DNA of 39,938 nucleotides from Dickeya zeae NCPPB 2538 (GCF_000406165.1 NZ_CM001977.1:248365-288302), one strand, 5' to 3'. Shown: positions 1 to 8,290, numbered from the stretch's first letter. The notes: generated by a model from the letters alone, not told the origin. Translations and numbers: made by a program.

Positions 1-193
1 CCTTTTGTTTTTGGGGCGGTCAGAAGGCGGGCGGGGGTGCTGGACACAGGTGTAGCGCTCCCGGTGGGCTGTAGTCGTGGCAATAGCTTCCTGTATCCGG
101 CGTTTTTCAGCGCGATTTGTGAATAAAACATCCCTCAATAATGACTCAGGATCAGTTAGACTATGACTAACTGTTTACTGGGTATCTAGCGCC
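1..193. other. Unassigned sequence upstream of murB
   Basis: No gene, tRNA or 5S rRNA could be recognised on either strand. In E. coli an rRNA operon ends just upstream of murB. The T-rich start of this window could be the tail of such an operon's terminator, but this cannot be shown from what is present. Some promoter-like AT-rich words lie at about 115-175, but none has a convincing paired -35 and -10. No strong ribosome binding site precedes murB. Confidence 0.4.
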
Positions 194-1231
194 ATGACGA
201 GTTCTGCCATATCTCTCCAAGCATTTAATTCTTTCTCTTTATCGGCCTTTGCGACAGATGTTGTCACTGTTGAAAATGCAACAGAACTGTTGTCTGAGTG
301 GCAGCGTGCTCGTCAGCATGGGTTGCCAATGCTGATATTGGGAGAAGGGAGCAATATACTCTTCCTTGGGGATTTTCACGGTATCGTCCTTATTAACCGA
401 CTCAGGGGCATTGAGGTCGACGAGACCGAATCTGAATGGATGATCCACGTAGGGGCTGGTGAGAACTGGCATCAGTTAGTGGAATATACGTTAGCACATC
501 AGATTGCGGGTTTAGAGAATCTTGCCTTGATTCCAGGATGTGTTGGGTCTGCCCCCATTCAGAATATTGGTGCTTATGGGGTGGATTTAAAACATGTCTG
601 TGCCTATGTCGATGTACTGAATCTTAATACAGGTGAAGTGAACCGACTTAATGCGCAGGAGTGCCGATTTGGGTACCGCGATAGTATTTTTAAACATGAA
701 TATCAGGATGGGTTTGCCATTATTGCTGTAGGGCTGTGTCTATCCAAGAATTGGAAACCTATTCTGGAATATGGTGAGCTTACCCGGCTTGATCCAACGA
801 CAGTGACATCAAGAGATGTGTTTGATGCTGTATGCCAGATGAGACGAAGTAAATTGCCCGACCCCGCGGTAATAGGGAATGCAGGGAGTTTCTTCAAGAA
901 CCCGGTTGTTTCTTCAGCAATTGCTGAGTGCATTATGAAACATTATCCGAATGCACCGTATTACCCCCAACCAACGGGTGATGTAAAACTAGCTGCAGGC
1001 TGGTTGATCGATCAATGTGGGTTAAAAGGGTATCAGATAGGTCAGGCTGCTGTGCATGATAAGCAAGCGCTTGTGCTGGTAAATAAAGGTGGTGCAAGCA
1101 GTGATGAGTTGATTGCGCTGGCACGCTATGTCAGGAATCAAGTTGCCGCAAAATTTGATGTGTGGCTTGAGCCTGAAGTGCGTTTTATTGCCGCTGAAGG
1201 TGAGGTTGATGCGGTGGAGGCGTTGTCGTGA
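194..1231 (+). CDS. murB: UDP-N-acetylenolpyruvoylglucosamine reductase MurB
   Basis: MurB is a cytoplasmic FAD enzyme. It reduces UDP-GlcNAc-enolpyruvate to UDP-MurNAc with NADPH, the second committed step of peptidoglycan synthesis. At 345 aa it is close to the 342 aa of E. coli. An FAD-binding region is visible at about residues 45-130 (ILGEGSN, GAGENW, ALIPGCVGSAPIQNIGAYG). The catalytic residues align with E. coli Arg159, Ser229 and Glu325 as Arg162 in CRFGYRDS, Ser232 in GNAGSFFKNP and Glu328 in LEPEVRF. The ATG at 194 has only a poor Shine-Dalgarno, but no better start keeps the N-terminus. The stop overlaps the birA start, so the two are translationally coupled. The gene looks AT-richer than the ribosomal and thi genes of the window. 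Confidence 0.97.
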   Translation: MTSSAISLQAFNSFSLSAFATDVVTVENATELLSEWQRARQHGLPMLILGEGSNILFLGDFHGIVLINRLRGIEVDETESEWMIHVGAGENWHQLVEYTLAHQIAGLENLALIPGCVGSAPIQNIGAYGVDLKHVCAYVDVLNLNTGEVNRLNAQECRFGYRDSIFKHEYQDGFAIIAVGLCLSKNWKPILEYGELTRLDPTTVTSRDVFDAVCQMRRSKLPDPAVIGNAGSFFKNPVVSSAIAECIMKHYPNAPYYPQPTGDVKLAAGWLIDQCGLKGYQIGQAAVHDKQALVLVNKGGASSDELIALARYVRNQVAAKFDVWLEPEVRFIAAEGEVDAVEALS

Positions 1232-2187
1232 AAGATTATACCGTCCCGTTAAAGCTAATCTCTATTCTTTCTGATGGGGAATTCTACTCGGGAGAATACC
1301 TAGGTGAACTGATGGGGATGAGTCGCGCCGCTATCAATAAGCATATCCAGACGATTAGAGAGTGGGGGCTTGATGTATATACGGTAACTGGGAAAGGTTA
1401 CTCATTTTCCTCTGCGATTCAGTTGCTTGATGCAGAGGAGATCTGCTCAAAAATACCCGACGGTAATATTGCTGTTTTACCTGTTATTGATTCTACCAAC
1501 CAATATCTTTTGGATCGTCTTGACTCAATATCGTCAGGTGATGCGTGCATTGCCGAGTATCAGCAGGCTGGGCGAGGGCGGCGTGGACGGCAATGGTTTT
1601 CTCCTTTTGGCAGTAACCTCTATTTATCCCTATATTGGCGCCTGGAACAAGGACCAGCCGCTGCAGTTGGTGTCAGTCTGGTGATCGGTATCGTTATGGC
1701 CGAGGTTCTGCACCAGCTGGGAGCTGAAGGGGTACGAGTAAAATGGCCTAATGATCTGTATCTGAATGACAGGAAGTTGGCTGGCATCCTCGTAGAGTTA
1801 AATGGCCGAACAGGTGATGCAGCTCATCTGGTAATTGGTGCGGGCATTAACCTGCGAATGAATTCATCGGGTTCAAATGTGATCAATCAAGAATGGATTA
1901 ATTTACAGGAGGCCGGAATCGATATTGACCGTAATAGTCTTGCTGTAAAACTTATCACAGAACTACGTACAGCATTGGCGGTTTATGAACAACAAGGATT
2001 GGCACCCTTTATTTCTCGCTGGAGTTCACTGGATAATTTTTATAACCGTACAGTGAAGTTAATTGTCGGTAACCGAGAAATAGTTGGGGTTGATAAGGGA
2101 ATTGATAGCCAAGGCGCACTGCTACTGGAGCAGGATGGTGAAATTCGGTCTTATATCGGCGGTGAAATTTCTTTGCGTGGATGGTAA
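1228..2187 (+). CDS. birA: Biotin-protein ligase / biotin operon repressor BirA
   Basis: BirA makes biotinyl-5'-AMP and transfers biotin to the lysine of the acetyl-CoA carboxylase carrier protein. In the absence of acceptor, the holo-dimer represses the biotin biosynthesis operon. The 319-aa protein (E. coli 321) has an N-terminal winged helix at about residues 5-60 (GMSRAAINKHIQ recognition helix). The biotinyl-AMP loop GRGRRG is at 115-120. Lys183, in KWPNDLYLNDRKLAG, marks the active site. An SH3-like C-terminal domain follows. Start is GTG at 1228, overlapping the murB stop by 4 nt. The presence of the winged helix says it is the bifunctional class II type. Confidence 0.97.
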   Translation: MKDYTVPLKLISILSDGEFYSGEYLGELMGMSRAAINKHIQTIREWGLDVYTVTGKGYSFSSAIQLLDAEEICSKIPDGNIAVLPVIDSTNQYLLDRLDSISSGDACIAEYQQAGRGRRGRQWFSPFGSNLYLSLYWRLEQGPAAAVGVSLVIGIVMAEVLHQLGAEGVRVKWPNDLYLNDRKLAGILVELNGRTGDAAHLVIGAGINLRMNSSGSNVINQEWINLQEAGIDIDRNSLAVKLITELRTALAVYEQQGLAPFISRWSSLDNFYNRTVKLIVGNREIVGVDKGIDSQGALLLEQDGEIRSYIGGEISLRGW

Positions 2188-2222
2188 ATAATAGAGGGGC
2201 AATATCCCCCTCTATTTTATTT
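2188..2222. terminator. Bidirectional terminator between birA and coaA
   Basis: An inverted repeat AATAGAGGGG (2190-2199) / CCCCTCTATT (2207-2216) is flanked by T-rich sequence on the birA side and A-rich sequence on the other. It can therefore end both convergent transcripts. The right arm includes the last bases of the coaA stop region. Confidence 0.85.
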
Positions 2223-3167
2223 TCTTAAACGAACACACTCGACGGCATGATTAGCACTTTTTGTCATAATCAGACTGGCTCGCTCACGCGTTGGTAATAT
2301 ATTCTGTTGTAAATTCAGCCCATTAATCTCTAACCACAACTGTGAGGCGATGTTAATGGCTTCTTCTTTTGTCAGCTTTGCATAATTGTGGAAGTAAGAA
2401 TCCGGATTAGTAAAAGCGCCTTCCCTGAATTTCAGAAAACGGTTGATATACCAACTTTTCAGAAGATCTTCCGGTGCATCGACATAAATTGAGAAATCCA
2501 CAAAGTCGGATACAAAAACACGATGAGGATCGTGAGGATAATCCATTCCGCTTTGTAATACGTTCAGTCCTTCAAGGATCAAAATATCTGGCTGCTCTAT
2601 AACTTTATTGCAGTCAGGAACAATATCGTAGGTCAAATGTGAATATGTCGGTGCCGTTACCCAAGGGACGCCCGATTTTATTTCAGAGACGAATTTCACC
2701 AGACTATGCATGTCGTAAGACTGGGGGAATCCTTTTTTCTTCATCAGATTCTTTTGTTGTAACACTTTATTCGGATGAAGAAAGCCATCGGTAGTAATCA
2801 GCTCAACTTTACGATGTTCTGGCCAACGGCTGAGTAATGCCTGTAGCACACGCGCCGTTGTACTTTTCCCTACGGCAACACTGCCAGCAATACCGATGAT
2901 ATAGGGAATTTTCTGCCCGTCGGTTCCCAGAAACTGTTCTAGTACTGCCTGACGCCGTAAGTTGGAGCTGATGTAGAAATTCAGCAGACGAGACAACGGC
3001 AGATAAATCTCTGCAACCTCATCTAAAGACAGATCTTCGTTAATGCCCTTGAGCTTGATGATTTCATCTTCAGTCAGGGTTAATGGCACCGAATCTCGTA
3101 AGTTGGCCCACTGCTGGCGATTGAATTGAAGATAAGGCGTGGCGAAAGATTGCGCTTTATTAGTCAT
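2217..3167 (-). CDS. coaA: Pantothenate kinase (type I) CoaA
   Basis: CoaA phosphorylates pantothenate with ATP, the first and rate-setting step of coenzyme A synthesis, and is feedback-inhibited by CoA in the E. coli enzyme. The protein is 316 aa, identical in length to E. coli CoaA. The Walker A motif GSVAVGKS is at 95-102 with Lys101, whose counterpart contacts ATP and CoA. Other conserved stretches are TTDGFLHPN, YDMHSLVKFVS, YSHLTYDIVPD, ILEGLNVLQSG and the C-terminal TKSANHAVE. It is transcribed toward birA, so the two are convergent, and it is separated from the tRNA cluster by a 600-bp gap. Confidence 0.97.
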   Translation of the reverse strand: MTNKAQSFATPYLQFNRQQWANLRDSVPLTLTEDEIIKLKGINEDLSLDEVAEIYLPLSRLLNFYISSNLRRQAVLEQFLGTDGQKIPYIIGIAGSVAVGKSTTARVLQALLSRWPEHRKVELITTDGFLHPNKVLQQKNLMKKKGFPQSYDMHSLVKFVSEIKSGVPWVTAPTYSHLTYDIVPDCNKVIEQPDILILEGLNVLQSGMDYPHDPHRVFVSDFVDFSIYVDAPEDLLKSWYINRFLKFREGAFTNPDSYFHNYAKLTKEEAINIASQLWLEINGLNLQQNILPTRERASLIMTKSANHAVECVRLRK

Positions 3168-3751
3168 AAATGTATTTCTGCTTGACGCTACCGGTAAGGA
3201 AGGGAAACACAGCCAGGTTTCAGTGCATGAAACTGAGACACCGGAAAGCTGGACAGGTAACAGCCACAGCGTCCTTTCCTGATAATAATTTATCGTCCAG
3301 CAGGCAGGTTACCACCATGGGGGTCAGGAAAAGAAGTAAAAATCTGCATCGACCCCGATACCTGTGATAAAGGCATCAGGATGAACAGTATAGAAGCATA
3401 TGCGCTATACGATGCAAGACTGGAATATGTTCTCGTGCATGTCTATCGGGTGGGTTATCGGGTCGAGATCGCGATGCAGGCGTAAAGTGCATAAAAGTGA
3501 CTAAATACGTAATCTCATACTCCGGAGTGCCTAAAGAGGAATAATGTTGCTTTTGGGTATGACTTGGGATGAGTAAAGCGCCGACAATGGCAAGCGACAT
3601 AACATTGAACGAAGACTTGGAAAACCTTATGTTCAGGCGGCTTTCAGTCTGTTTCCTGATGTTTATTTGCACGAATAACTGGCAGTAATGTGAAACAGTA
3701 TCCGATTTTGTGCAAAATCTAAGCGATAGCGCATTTTGGGCAATTTTTTTG
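3168..3751. other. Intergenic region between coaA and the tRNA cluster
   Basis: About 580 bases with no supported gene. The open frames on either strand lack homology I recognise, a ribosome binding site and gene-like composition. It must hold the coaA promoter (leftward) and upstream activating sequence for the tRNA operon (rightward). The T-rich run just before 3752 resembles an UP element. I could not place a coaA promoter with confidence. Confidence 0.5.
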
Positions 3752-3780
3752 TTGCATAGACCGGTCCCTCTGCCTAGAAT
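3752..3780 (+). promoter_or_regulatory. Promoter of the thrU-tyrU-glyT-thrT-tufB operon
   Basis: A -35 box TTGCAT (3752-3757), a 17-bp spacer and a -10 box TAGAAT (3775-3780) are followed by a GC-rich discriminator (gcgcagc). The T-rich tract just upstream could act as an UP element. A GC-rich discriminator is the hallmark of stringently controlled stable-RNA promoters. Transcription should begin about 8 bases before the first tRNA. Confidence 0.85.
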
Positions 3781-3794
3781 GCGCAGCACTTGAT

Positions 3795-3870
<76 letters not shown>

Positions 3871-3887
3871 TCAAGTACATACAATCA

Positions 3888-3972
<85 letters not shown>

Positions 3973-4032
3973 AATTCGATCCTGGCAACAGGATGCAATC
4001 GATGCGGTAGTGATAACAAAACCGAATCGAAA

Positions 4033-4068
4033 AAAGCAGGGTAACAATATAAAATTGTACCTTGCTTT
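4033..4068 (+). other. Long imperfect hairpin in the tRNA operon spacer
   Basis: An inverted repeat lies between tyrU and glyT, with left arm AAAGCAGGGTAACAAT (4033-4048) and right arm ATTGTACCTTGCTTT (4054-4068). There is one mismatch and one bulged A. The stem has no U-tract, so it reads better as an RNA processing structure or pause than a terminator. It sits in an unusually long 135-nt inter-tRNA spacer. Confidence 0.55.
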
Positions 4069-4107
4069 GATGTTATACAGAGAAATCAGGTAGCCGAGTT
4101 CCAGGAT

Positions 4108-4182
<75 letters not shown>

Positions 4183-4191
4183 ATTAGATGT

Positions 4192-4267
4192 GCTGATATA
4201 GCTCAGTTGGTAGAGCGCACCCTTGGTAAGGGTGAGGTCGGCAGTTCGAATCTGCCTATCAGCACCA
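4192..4267 (+). tRNA. thrT: tRNA-Thr(GGT)
   Basis: 76 nt including encoded CCA. The acceptor stem GCTGATA pairs with TATCAGC. The anticodon loop is CTTGGTA with anticodon GGT, and the T-loop is GTTCGAATC. It is the last tRNA before tufB. The 106-nt gap shows no terminator, consistent with co-transcription of the tRNAs and tufB as in E. coli. Confidence 0.97.
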
Positions 4268-4373
4268 CTTCTTTATTTTCCTCCTGATTTTCTTTCTGTT
4301 AAAAGCTCAGCAAGTAATTGCTTGGTTGATGTGGTGATACCACCGATTTATCCGTGTCTTAGAGGGACAATCG

Positions 4374-5558
4374 ATGTCTAAAGAAAAATTTGAACGTACA
4401 AAACCGCACGTTAACGTCGGTACTATCGGCCACGTTGACCATGGTAAAACAACGCTGACTGCTGCCATCACTACCGTTCTGGCAAAAACCTACGGTGGTC
4501 AGGCTCGTGCATTCGACCAGATCGACAACGCGCCGGAAGAAAAAGCGCGTGGTATCACCATCAACACTTCTCACGTTGAATACGATACCCCGACTCGTCA
4601 CTACGCGCACGTTGACTGCCCGGGACACGCCGACTACGTGAAAAACATGATCACCGGTGCTGCCCAGATGGACGGCGCGATCCTGGTAGTTGCTGCGACT
4701 GACGGCCCGATGCCGCAGACTCGTGAGCACATCCTGCTGGGTCGTCAGGTAGGCGTTCCGTACATCATCGTGTTCCTGAACAAATGTGACATGGTTGATG
4801 ACGAAGAACTGCTGGAACTGGTTGAGATGGAAGTGCGTGAGCTGCTGTCTCAGTACGACTTCCCGGGCGACGACACGCCGGTAATCCGTGGTTCCGCGCT
4901 GAAAGCGCTGGAAGGCGATGCCGAGTGGGAAGCGAAAATCATCGAACTGGCTGAAGCACTGGACAGCTACATTCCGGAACCTGAGCGTGCGATTGACAAG
5001 CCGTTCCTGCTGCCGATCGAAGACGTATTCTCTATCTCCGGCCGTGGTACTGTAGTGACCGGTCGTGTAGAGCGCGGCATCATCAAAGTGGGTGAAGAAG
5101 TGGAAATCGTGGGTATCAAAGACACCACGAAAACCACCTGCACCGGCGTTGAAATGTTCCGTAAACTGCTGGACGAAGGCCGTGCGGGCGAGAACGTCGG
5201 TGTTCTGCTGCGTGGTACCAAACGTGATGAAGTTGAGCGTGGTCAGGTACTGGCTAAACCGGGCTCAATCAAGCCGCACACTCAGTTCGAATCTGAAGTG
5301 TACATCCTGAGCAAAGACGAAGGTGGCCGTCATACGCCGTTCTTCAAAGGCTACCGTCCGCAGTTCTACTTCCGTACTACTGACGTGACTGGCACCATCG
5401 AACTGCCGGAAGGCGTAGAAATGGTTATGCCTGGCGACAACATCAAGATGGTCGTAAACCTGATCGCGCCGATCGCGATGGACGACGGTCTGCGTTTCGC
5501 AATCCGTGAAGGTGGCCGTACTGTAGGCGCCGGCGTGGTTGCTAAAGTTATCGCTTAA
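4374..5558 (+). CDS. tufB: Elongation factor Tu (EF-Tu)
   Basis: EF-Tu is the GTPase that carries aminoacyl-tRNA to the ribosomal A site. The protein is 394 aa, the usual length. G motifs are GHVDHGKT at 19-26, DCPGH at 81-85 (His85 is catalytic) and NKCD at 136-139, followed by two beta-barrel domains. The start ATG is preceded by AGAGGGACAATCG, a good ribosome binding site. Codon use is strongly biased to major tRNAs, as expected for one of the most abundant proteins. Position after the four tRNAs identifies this copy as tufB; a second copy (tufA) is expected in the str operon elsewhere. Confidence 0.98.
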   Translation: MSKEKFERTKPHVNVGTIGHVDHGKTTLTAAITTVLAKTYGGQARAFDQIDNAPEEKARGITINTSHVEYDTPTRHYAHVDCPGHADYVKNMITGAAQMDGAILVVAATDGPMPQTREHILLGRQVGVPYIIVFLNKCDMVDDEELLELVEMEVRELLSQYDFPGDDTPVIRGSALKALEGDAEWEAKIIELAEALDSYIPEPERAIDKPFLLPIEDVFSISGRGTVVTGRVERGIIKVGEEVEIVGIKDTTKTTCTGVEMFRKLLDEGRAGENVGVLLRGTKRDEVERGQVLAKPGSIKPHTQFESEVYILSKDEGGRHTPFFKGYRPQFYFRTTDVTGTIELPEGVEMVMPGDNIKMVVNLIAPIAMDDGLRFAIREGGRTVGAGVVAKVIA

Positions 5559-5588
5559 TTGCTGATAAAATTTGACGCAACATGCGGT

Positions 5589-5615
5589 AAAAGGGCATCA
5601 TTTGATGCCCTTTTT
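5589..5615 (+). terminator. tufB terminator
   Basis: An 11-bp stem AAAAGGGCATC / GATGCCCTTTT with a 4-nt loop is followed by T residues, 30 bases after the tufB stop. The A-run on the left arm means it could also work in reverse. Confidence 0.9.
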
Positions 5616-5658
5616 CTACGCTCTTGTCGTAGAACCTATCTCATCAGCGATTGTGCAG

Positions 5659-5664
5659 TATAAT
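5659..5664 (+). promoter_or_regulatory. secE: Candidate -10 box of the secE-nusG promoter
   Basis: A perfect TATAAT lies 128 bases before secE and just after the tufB terminator, where a secE-nusG promoter is expected. The -35 region at the right spacing (CTATCT) is poor, so the assignment rests on the -10 and location. Confidence 0.45.
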
Positions 5665-5791
5665 CATTGGTGAGATGGGCTCTGTGTAAGCGGTGTGAGT
5701 CCCGGATAGCTTGAGGTTAGAACGCATCCGGTCTGGTTTGCCCTTACGGCAGGGCAAAATTATTTGTCTGAATCTAGTGACAGGTTGGTTT

Positions 5792-6175
5792 ATGAGTGCG
5801 AATACCGAAGCTCAGGAGAGCGGGCGTGGTCTCGAGGCGCTGAAATGGCTGGTCGTTGCAGTATTACTGATCGCGGCAATTGTAGGTAACTATTACTACC
5901 GTGAATTCAGCTTGCCTTTGCGCGCGCTGGCTGTCGTTGTTTTAATTGCTGCTGCAGGCGGCGTGGCATTGCTGACGACGAAAGGCAAAGCAACGGTGTT
6001 GTTTGCGCGTGAAGCCCGGACCGAAGTTCGCAAGGTGATCTGGCCGACCCGACAGGAAACGTTGCACACCACTCTGATCGTTGCTGCTGTAACTGCCGTT
6101 ATGTCGCTGATTTTATGGGGACTGGATGGCATTCTGGTGCGTCTGGTATCGTTCATTACTGGCCTGAGGTTCTAA
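5792..6175 (+). CDS. secE: Protein translocase subunit SecE
   Basis: SecE is an essential inner-membrane subunit that clamps SecY in the SecYEG protein-conducting channel. The 127-aa length equals E. coli SecE. Three membrane segments lie at about residues 19-36, 43-61 and 93-120. The conserved cytoplasmic amphipathic motif FAREARTEVRKVIWPTRQE precedes the last. The ATG at 5792 (MSANTEAQ) is chosen over an upstream in-frame start because it matches the family N-terminus. It ends one base before nusG, giving the conserved secE-nusG pair. Confidence 0.97.
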   Translation: MSANTEAQESGRGLEALKWLVVAVLLIAAIVGNYYYREFSLPLRALAVVVLIAAAGGVALLTTKGKATVLFAREARTEVRKVIWPTRQETLHTTLIVAAVTAVMSLILWGLDGILVRLVSFITGLRF

Positions 6176-6176
6176 G

Positions 6177-6722
6177 ATGTCTGAAGCTCCAAAGAAACGT
6201 TGGTACGTCGTTCAGGCGTTTTCTGGCTTTGAAGGTCGCGTAGCGCAGTCTTTGCGTGAGCATATCAAACTCCATAGCATGGAAGACCACTTTGGCGAGG
6301 TCATGGTACCGACTGAGGAAGTGGTTGAAATTCGTGGTGGCCAGCGCCGTAAGAGTGAACGTAAATTCTTCCCAGGCTATGTATTGGTACAGATGGTGAT
6401 GGACGATGCCAGCTGGCATTTGGTCCGCAGTGTCCCTCGTGTTATGGGATTCATCGGGGGAACCTCCGATCGTCCTGCACCAATCAGCGATAAAGAAGTC
6501 GACGCTATCATGAATCGTCTGCAGCAGGTGGGCGATAAGCCACGGCCGAAGACGCTGTTCGAGCCAGGCGAAATGGTACGTGTCAACGATGGCCCGTTTG
6601 CCGATTTCAACGGTGTGGTGGAAGAAGTCGATTACGAGAAGAGCCGCCTGAAGGTTTCTGTATCTATCTTTGGCCGTGCAACCCCTGTTGAGCTGGATTT
6701 CAGCCAGGTGGAAAAAGGCTAA
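6177..6722 (+). CDS. nusG: Transcription termination/antitermination factor NusG
   Basis: NusG binds elongating RNA polymerase through its N-terminal domain (about residues 5-115, starting KKRWYVVQAFSGFE). Its C-terminal KOW domain (about 127-181, FEPGEMVRVNDGPFADFNG) contacts Rho or ribosomal protein S10, coupling transcription to translation or termination. The 181-aa length equals E. coli NusG. The start is preceded by GAGG, 8 bases upstream of the ATG. The gene forms a bicistron with secE. Confidence 0.98.
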   Translation: MSEAPKKRWYVVQAFSGFEGRVAQSLREHIKLHSMEDHFGEVMVPTEEVVEIRGGQRRKSERKFFPGYVLVQMVMDDASWHLVRSVPRVMGFIGGTSDRPAPISDKEVDAIMNRLQQVGDKPRPKTLFEPGEMVRVNDGPFADFNGVVEEVDYEKSRLKVSVSIFGRATPVELDFSQVEKG

Positions 6723-6750
6723 TTATTGCCTGAGTTCGATACTTGTATCC

Positions 6751-6787
6751 GGCGCGAAATTGACCTACAATTTCGCGCCTTTGTTTT
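6751..6787 (+). terminator. nusG terminator
   Basis: A perfect 12-bp stem GGCGCGAAATTG (6751-6762) / CAATTTCGCGCC (6768-6779) with a 5-nt loop is followed by TTTGTTTT. It separates the secE-nusG unit from rplKA. Read-through in E. coli at the same place is known to be partial. Confidence 0.9.
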
Positions 6788-6809
6788 ATGCGTCTTTAAG
6801 ACGTGTAAC
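6781..6809 (+). promoter_or_regulatory. rplK: Candidate promoter for rplKA
   Basis: TTGTTT (6781-6786), a 17-bp spacer and TGTAAC (6804-6809) form a plausible sigma-70 promoter overlapping the U-tract of the nusG terminator. An alternative -10, TATAAA at 6815-6820, lacks a -35. A promoter is expected here because rplK starts a known transcription unit. Confidence 0.4.
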
Positions 6810-6825
6810 ATGTTTATAAAACGCG

Positions 6826-6862
6826 GGGAGCTTCTTTGCGAAGCGTTATTACCCATTAGAGG
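6826..6862 (+). promoter_or_regulatory. Probable ribosomal protein L1 translational operator in the rplK leader
   Basis: Just before rplK the leader can form a short hairpin GCTTC (6830-6834) / GAAGC (6840-6844) next to GGGG and the ribosome binding site. In E. coli, L1 represses rplKA translation by binding an mRNA structure here that mimics its 23S rRNA site. Position and shape fit. The exact contact bases are inferred. Confidence 0.55.
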
Positions 6863-6870
6863 AAAGTTAA

Positions 6871-7299
6871 ATGGCCAAGAAAGTACAAGCCTATGTCAAG
6901 CTGCAGGTTGCAGCTGGTATGGCTAACCCGAGCCCGCCAGTCGGTCCGGCTCTGGGTCAGCAGGGTGTTAACATCATGGAATTCTGTAAGGCATTCAACG
7001 CCAAGACAGAAAGCCTGGAAAAGGGTCTGCCGATTCCGGTTGTTATCACTGTTTACGCCGACCGTTCCTTCACTTTCGTTACCAAAACTCCGCCGGCATC
7101 TGTACTGCTGAAAAAAGCAGCTGGCATTAAGTCTGGTTCCGGTAAGCCGAACAAAGACAAAGTGGGTAAAGTGACCCGTGCTCAGGTTCTGGAAATCGCC
7201 CAGACCAAAGCAGCGGACATGACGGGTGCCAGCGTGGAAGCCATGGCGCGTTCCATCGAAGGTACTGCTCGTTCCATGGGCCTGGTAGTGGAGGACTAA
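6871..7299 (+). CDS. rplK: 50S ribosomal protein L11
   Basis: L11 sits at the GTPase-associated centre of the large subunit and is needed for RelA activation by uncharged tRNA. The protein has 142 aa, as in E. coli. The N-terminal domain starts AKKVQAYVKLQVAAGMANPSPP with the proline-rich PSPPVGPALGQQGVN loop. The C-terminal RNA-binding domain (about 70-142) contains KPNKDKVGKVTRAQVLEIA. The start is preceded by AGAGGAAAGTTAA. Only 3 nt separate it from rplA. Confidence 0.98.
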   Translation: MAKKVQAYVKLQVAAGMANPSPPVGPALGQQGVNIMEFCKAFNAKTESLEKGLPIPVVITVYADRSFTFVTKTPPASVLLKKAAGIKSGSGKPNKDKVGKVTRAQVLEIAQTKAADMTGASVEAMARSIEGTARSMGLVVED

Positions 7300-7302
7300 G
7301 AA

Positions 7303-8007
7303 ATGGCTAAGCTGACCAAGCGCATGCGCGTGATCCGTGAAAAAGTTGATGTAACCAAACAGTATGACATCAACGAAGCCGTTGCCCTGCTCAAAGAGCT
7401 GGCCACTGCTAAATTTGTTGAAAGTGTTGACGTTGCCGTAAACCTGGGCATCGACGCACGTAAATCTGACCAGAACGTCCGTGGCGCAACTGTACTGCCG
7501 CACGGTACTGGCCGTTCCGTTCGCGTTGCCGTATTTACCCAAGGCGCAAACGCTGAAGCTGCTAAAGCAGCCGGCGCTGAGCTGGTAGGTATGGAAGATC
7601 TGGCTGACCAGATCAAGAAAGGCGAAATGAACTTTGACGTTGTTATTGCTTCTCCGGATGCAATGCGCGTTGTTGGCCAGTTGGGTCAGGTTCTGGGTCC
7701 GCGTGGCCTGATGCCGAACCCGAAAGTCGGTACTGTAACCCCGAACGTTGCTGAAGCAGTGAAAAATGCTAAAGCAGGTCAGGTTCGTTACCGTAACGAC
7801 AAGAACGGTATCATCCACACCACCATCGGTAAGGTTGATTTCGACGCTGACAAACTGAAAGAAAACCTGGAAGCTCTGCTGATTGCGCTGAAAAAAGCAA
7901 AACCGGCTCAGGCTAAAGGCGTGTACATCAAGAAAATTAGCATCTCCACTACCATGGGTGCTGGTGTTGCCATCGATCAGAGCGGTCTGAACGCAGTCGC
8001 TAACTGA
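7303..8007 (+). CDS. rplA: 50S ribosomal protein L1
   Basis: L1 forms the mobile stalk that helps release E-site tRNA, and it is the autogenous repressor of rplKA. The protein has 234 aa, the E. coli length. Visible landmarks are MAKLTKRMRVIREKVD at the N-terminus and the conserved LGPRGLMPNPKVGTVT stretch around residues 128-143. C-terminal GAGVAIDQSGL is also present. It follows rplK by 3 nt, so translation is likely coupled and both genes respond to the L1 site upstream of rplK. Confidence 0.98.
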   Translation: MAKLTKRMRVIREKVDVTKQYDINEAVALLKELATAKFVESVDVAVNLGIDARKSDQNVRGATVLPHGTGRSVRVAVFTQGANAEAAKAAGAELVGMEDLADQIKKGEMNFDVVIASPDAMRVVGQLGQVLGPRGLMPNPKVGTVTPNVAEAVKNAKAGQVRYRNDKNGIIHTTIGKVDFDADKLKENLEALLIALKKAKPAQAKGVYIKKISISTTMGAGVAIDQSGLNAVAN

Positions 8008-8022
8008 TAGCTTTTGTTCCTC

Positions 8023-8051
8023 TTTACCCGGGCGAGAGATTTCTTTATAAT
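8023..8051 (+). promoter_or_regulatory. Promoter of the rplJL-rpoBC operon (P-L10)
   Basis: A -35 TTTACC (8023-8028), a 17-bp spacer and a perfect -10 TATAAT (8046-8051) lie right after rplA. This is the location of the major L10 promoter in E. coli, which drives rplJL and, past the attenuator, rpoBC. Confidence 0.8.
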
Positions 8052-8089
8052 CTTACGCCCGTTGTTCTGTAAATGAACAAGAGACGATT

Positions 8090-8290
8090 TTTTCGGTTGG
8101 AGCCTGGCCTATCCAGGCCTCCGTCCAAGACCGCAGGTGTTTCGTCAGAAACTTAATTTTCCTGCGTAGACGGTGACAGAGCCTAAAGAACATTTTTATT
8201 CTTTTTTAAAGAATAGTCCTGCTGGATTCTGCTCACCGTGTTTTAACGCCTGTCTACTAAGTTGGTGGCGGGTGAAGTGAGTTCCGGAAA
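8090..8290 (+). promoter_or_regulatory. L10 ribosomal protein leader (autoregulatory mRNA element)
   Basis: The 260-base untranslated leader of rplJ carries the conserved elements of the E. coli L10 leader. One is the hairpin GCCTGG..CCAGGC at about 8102-8118. Another is the kink-turn-like segment CTCCGTCCAAGACCGCAGGTG at 8119-8139 (first 20 bases are near-identical to E. coli), followed by GTTTCG, TTCC and TGCGTAGACGGTGACAGAG. The L10-(L7/L12) complex binds this RNA and represses rplJL translation. A long-range partner lies near GCTCACCGTG at about 8232-8241. Confidence 0.85.

Noticed and set aside
1..193. Possible end of a 5S rRNA gene at the left edge
   Set aside because: None of the conserved 5S segments could be found. 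Only the location relative to murB suggests it.
3376..3789. 137-codon minus-strand frame upstream of the tRNA cluster
   Set aside because: It spans the tRNA promoter and has atypical composition, no ribosome binding site and no recognisable motif.
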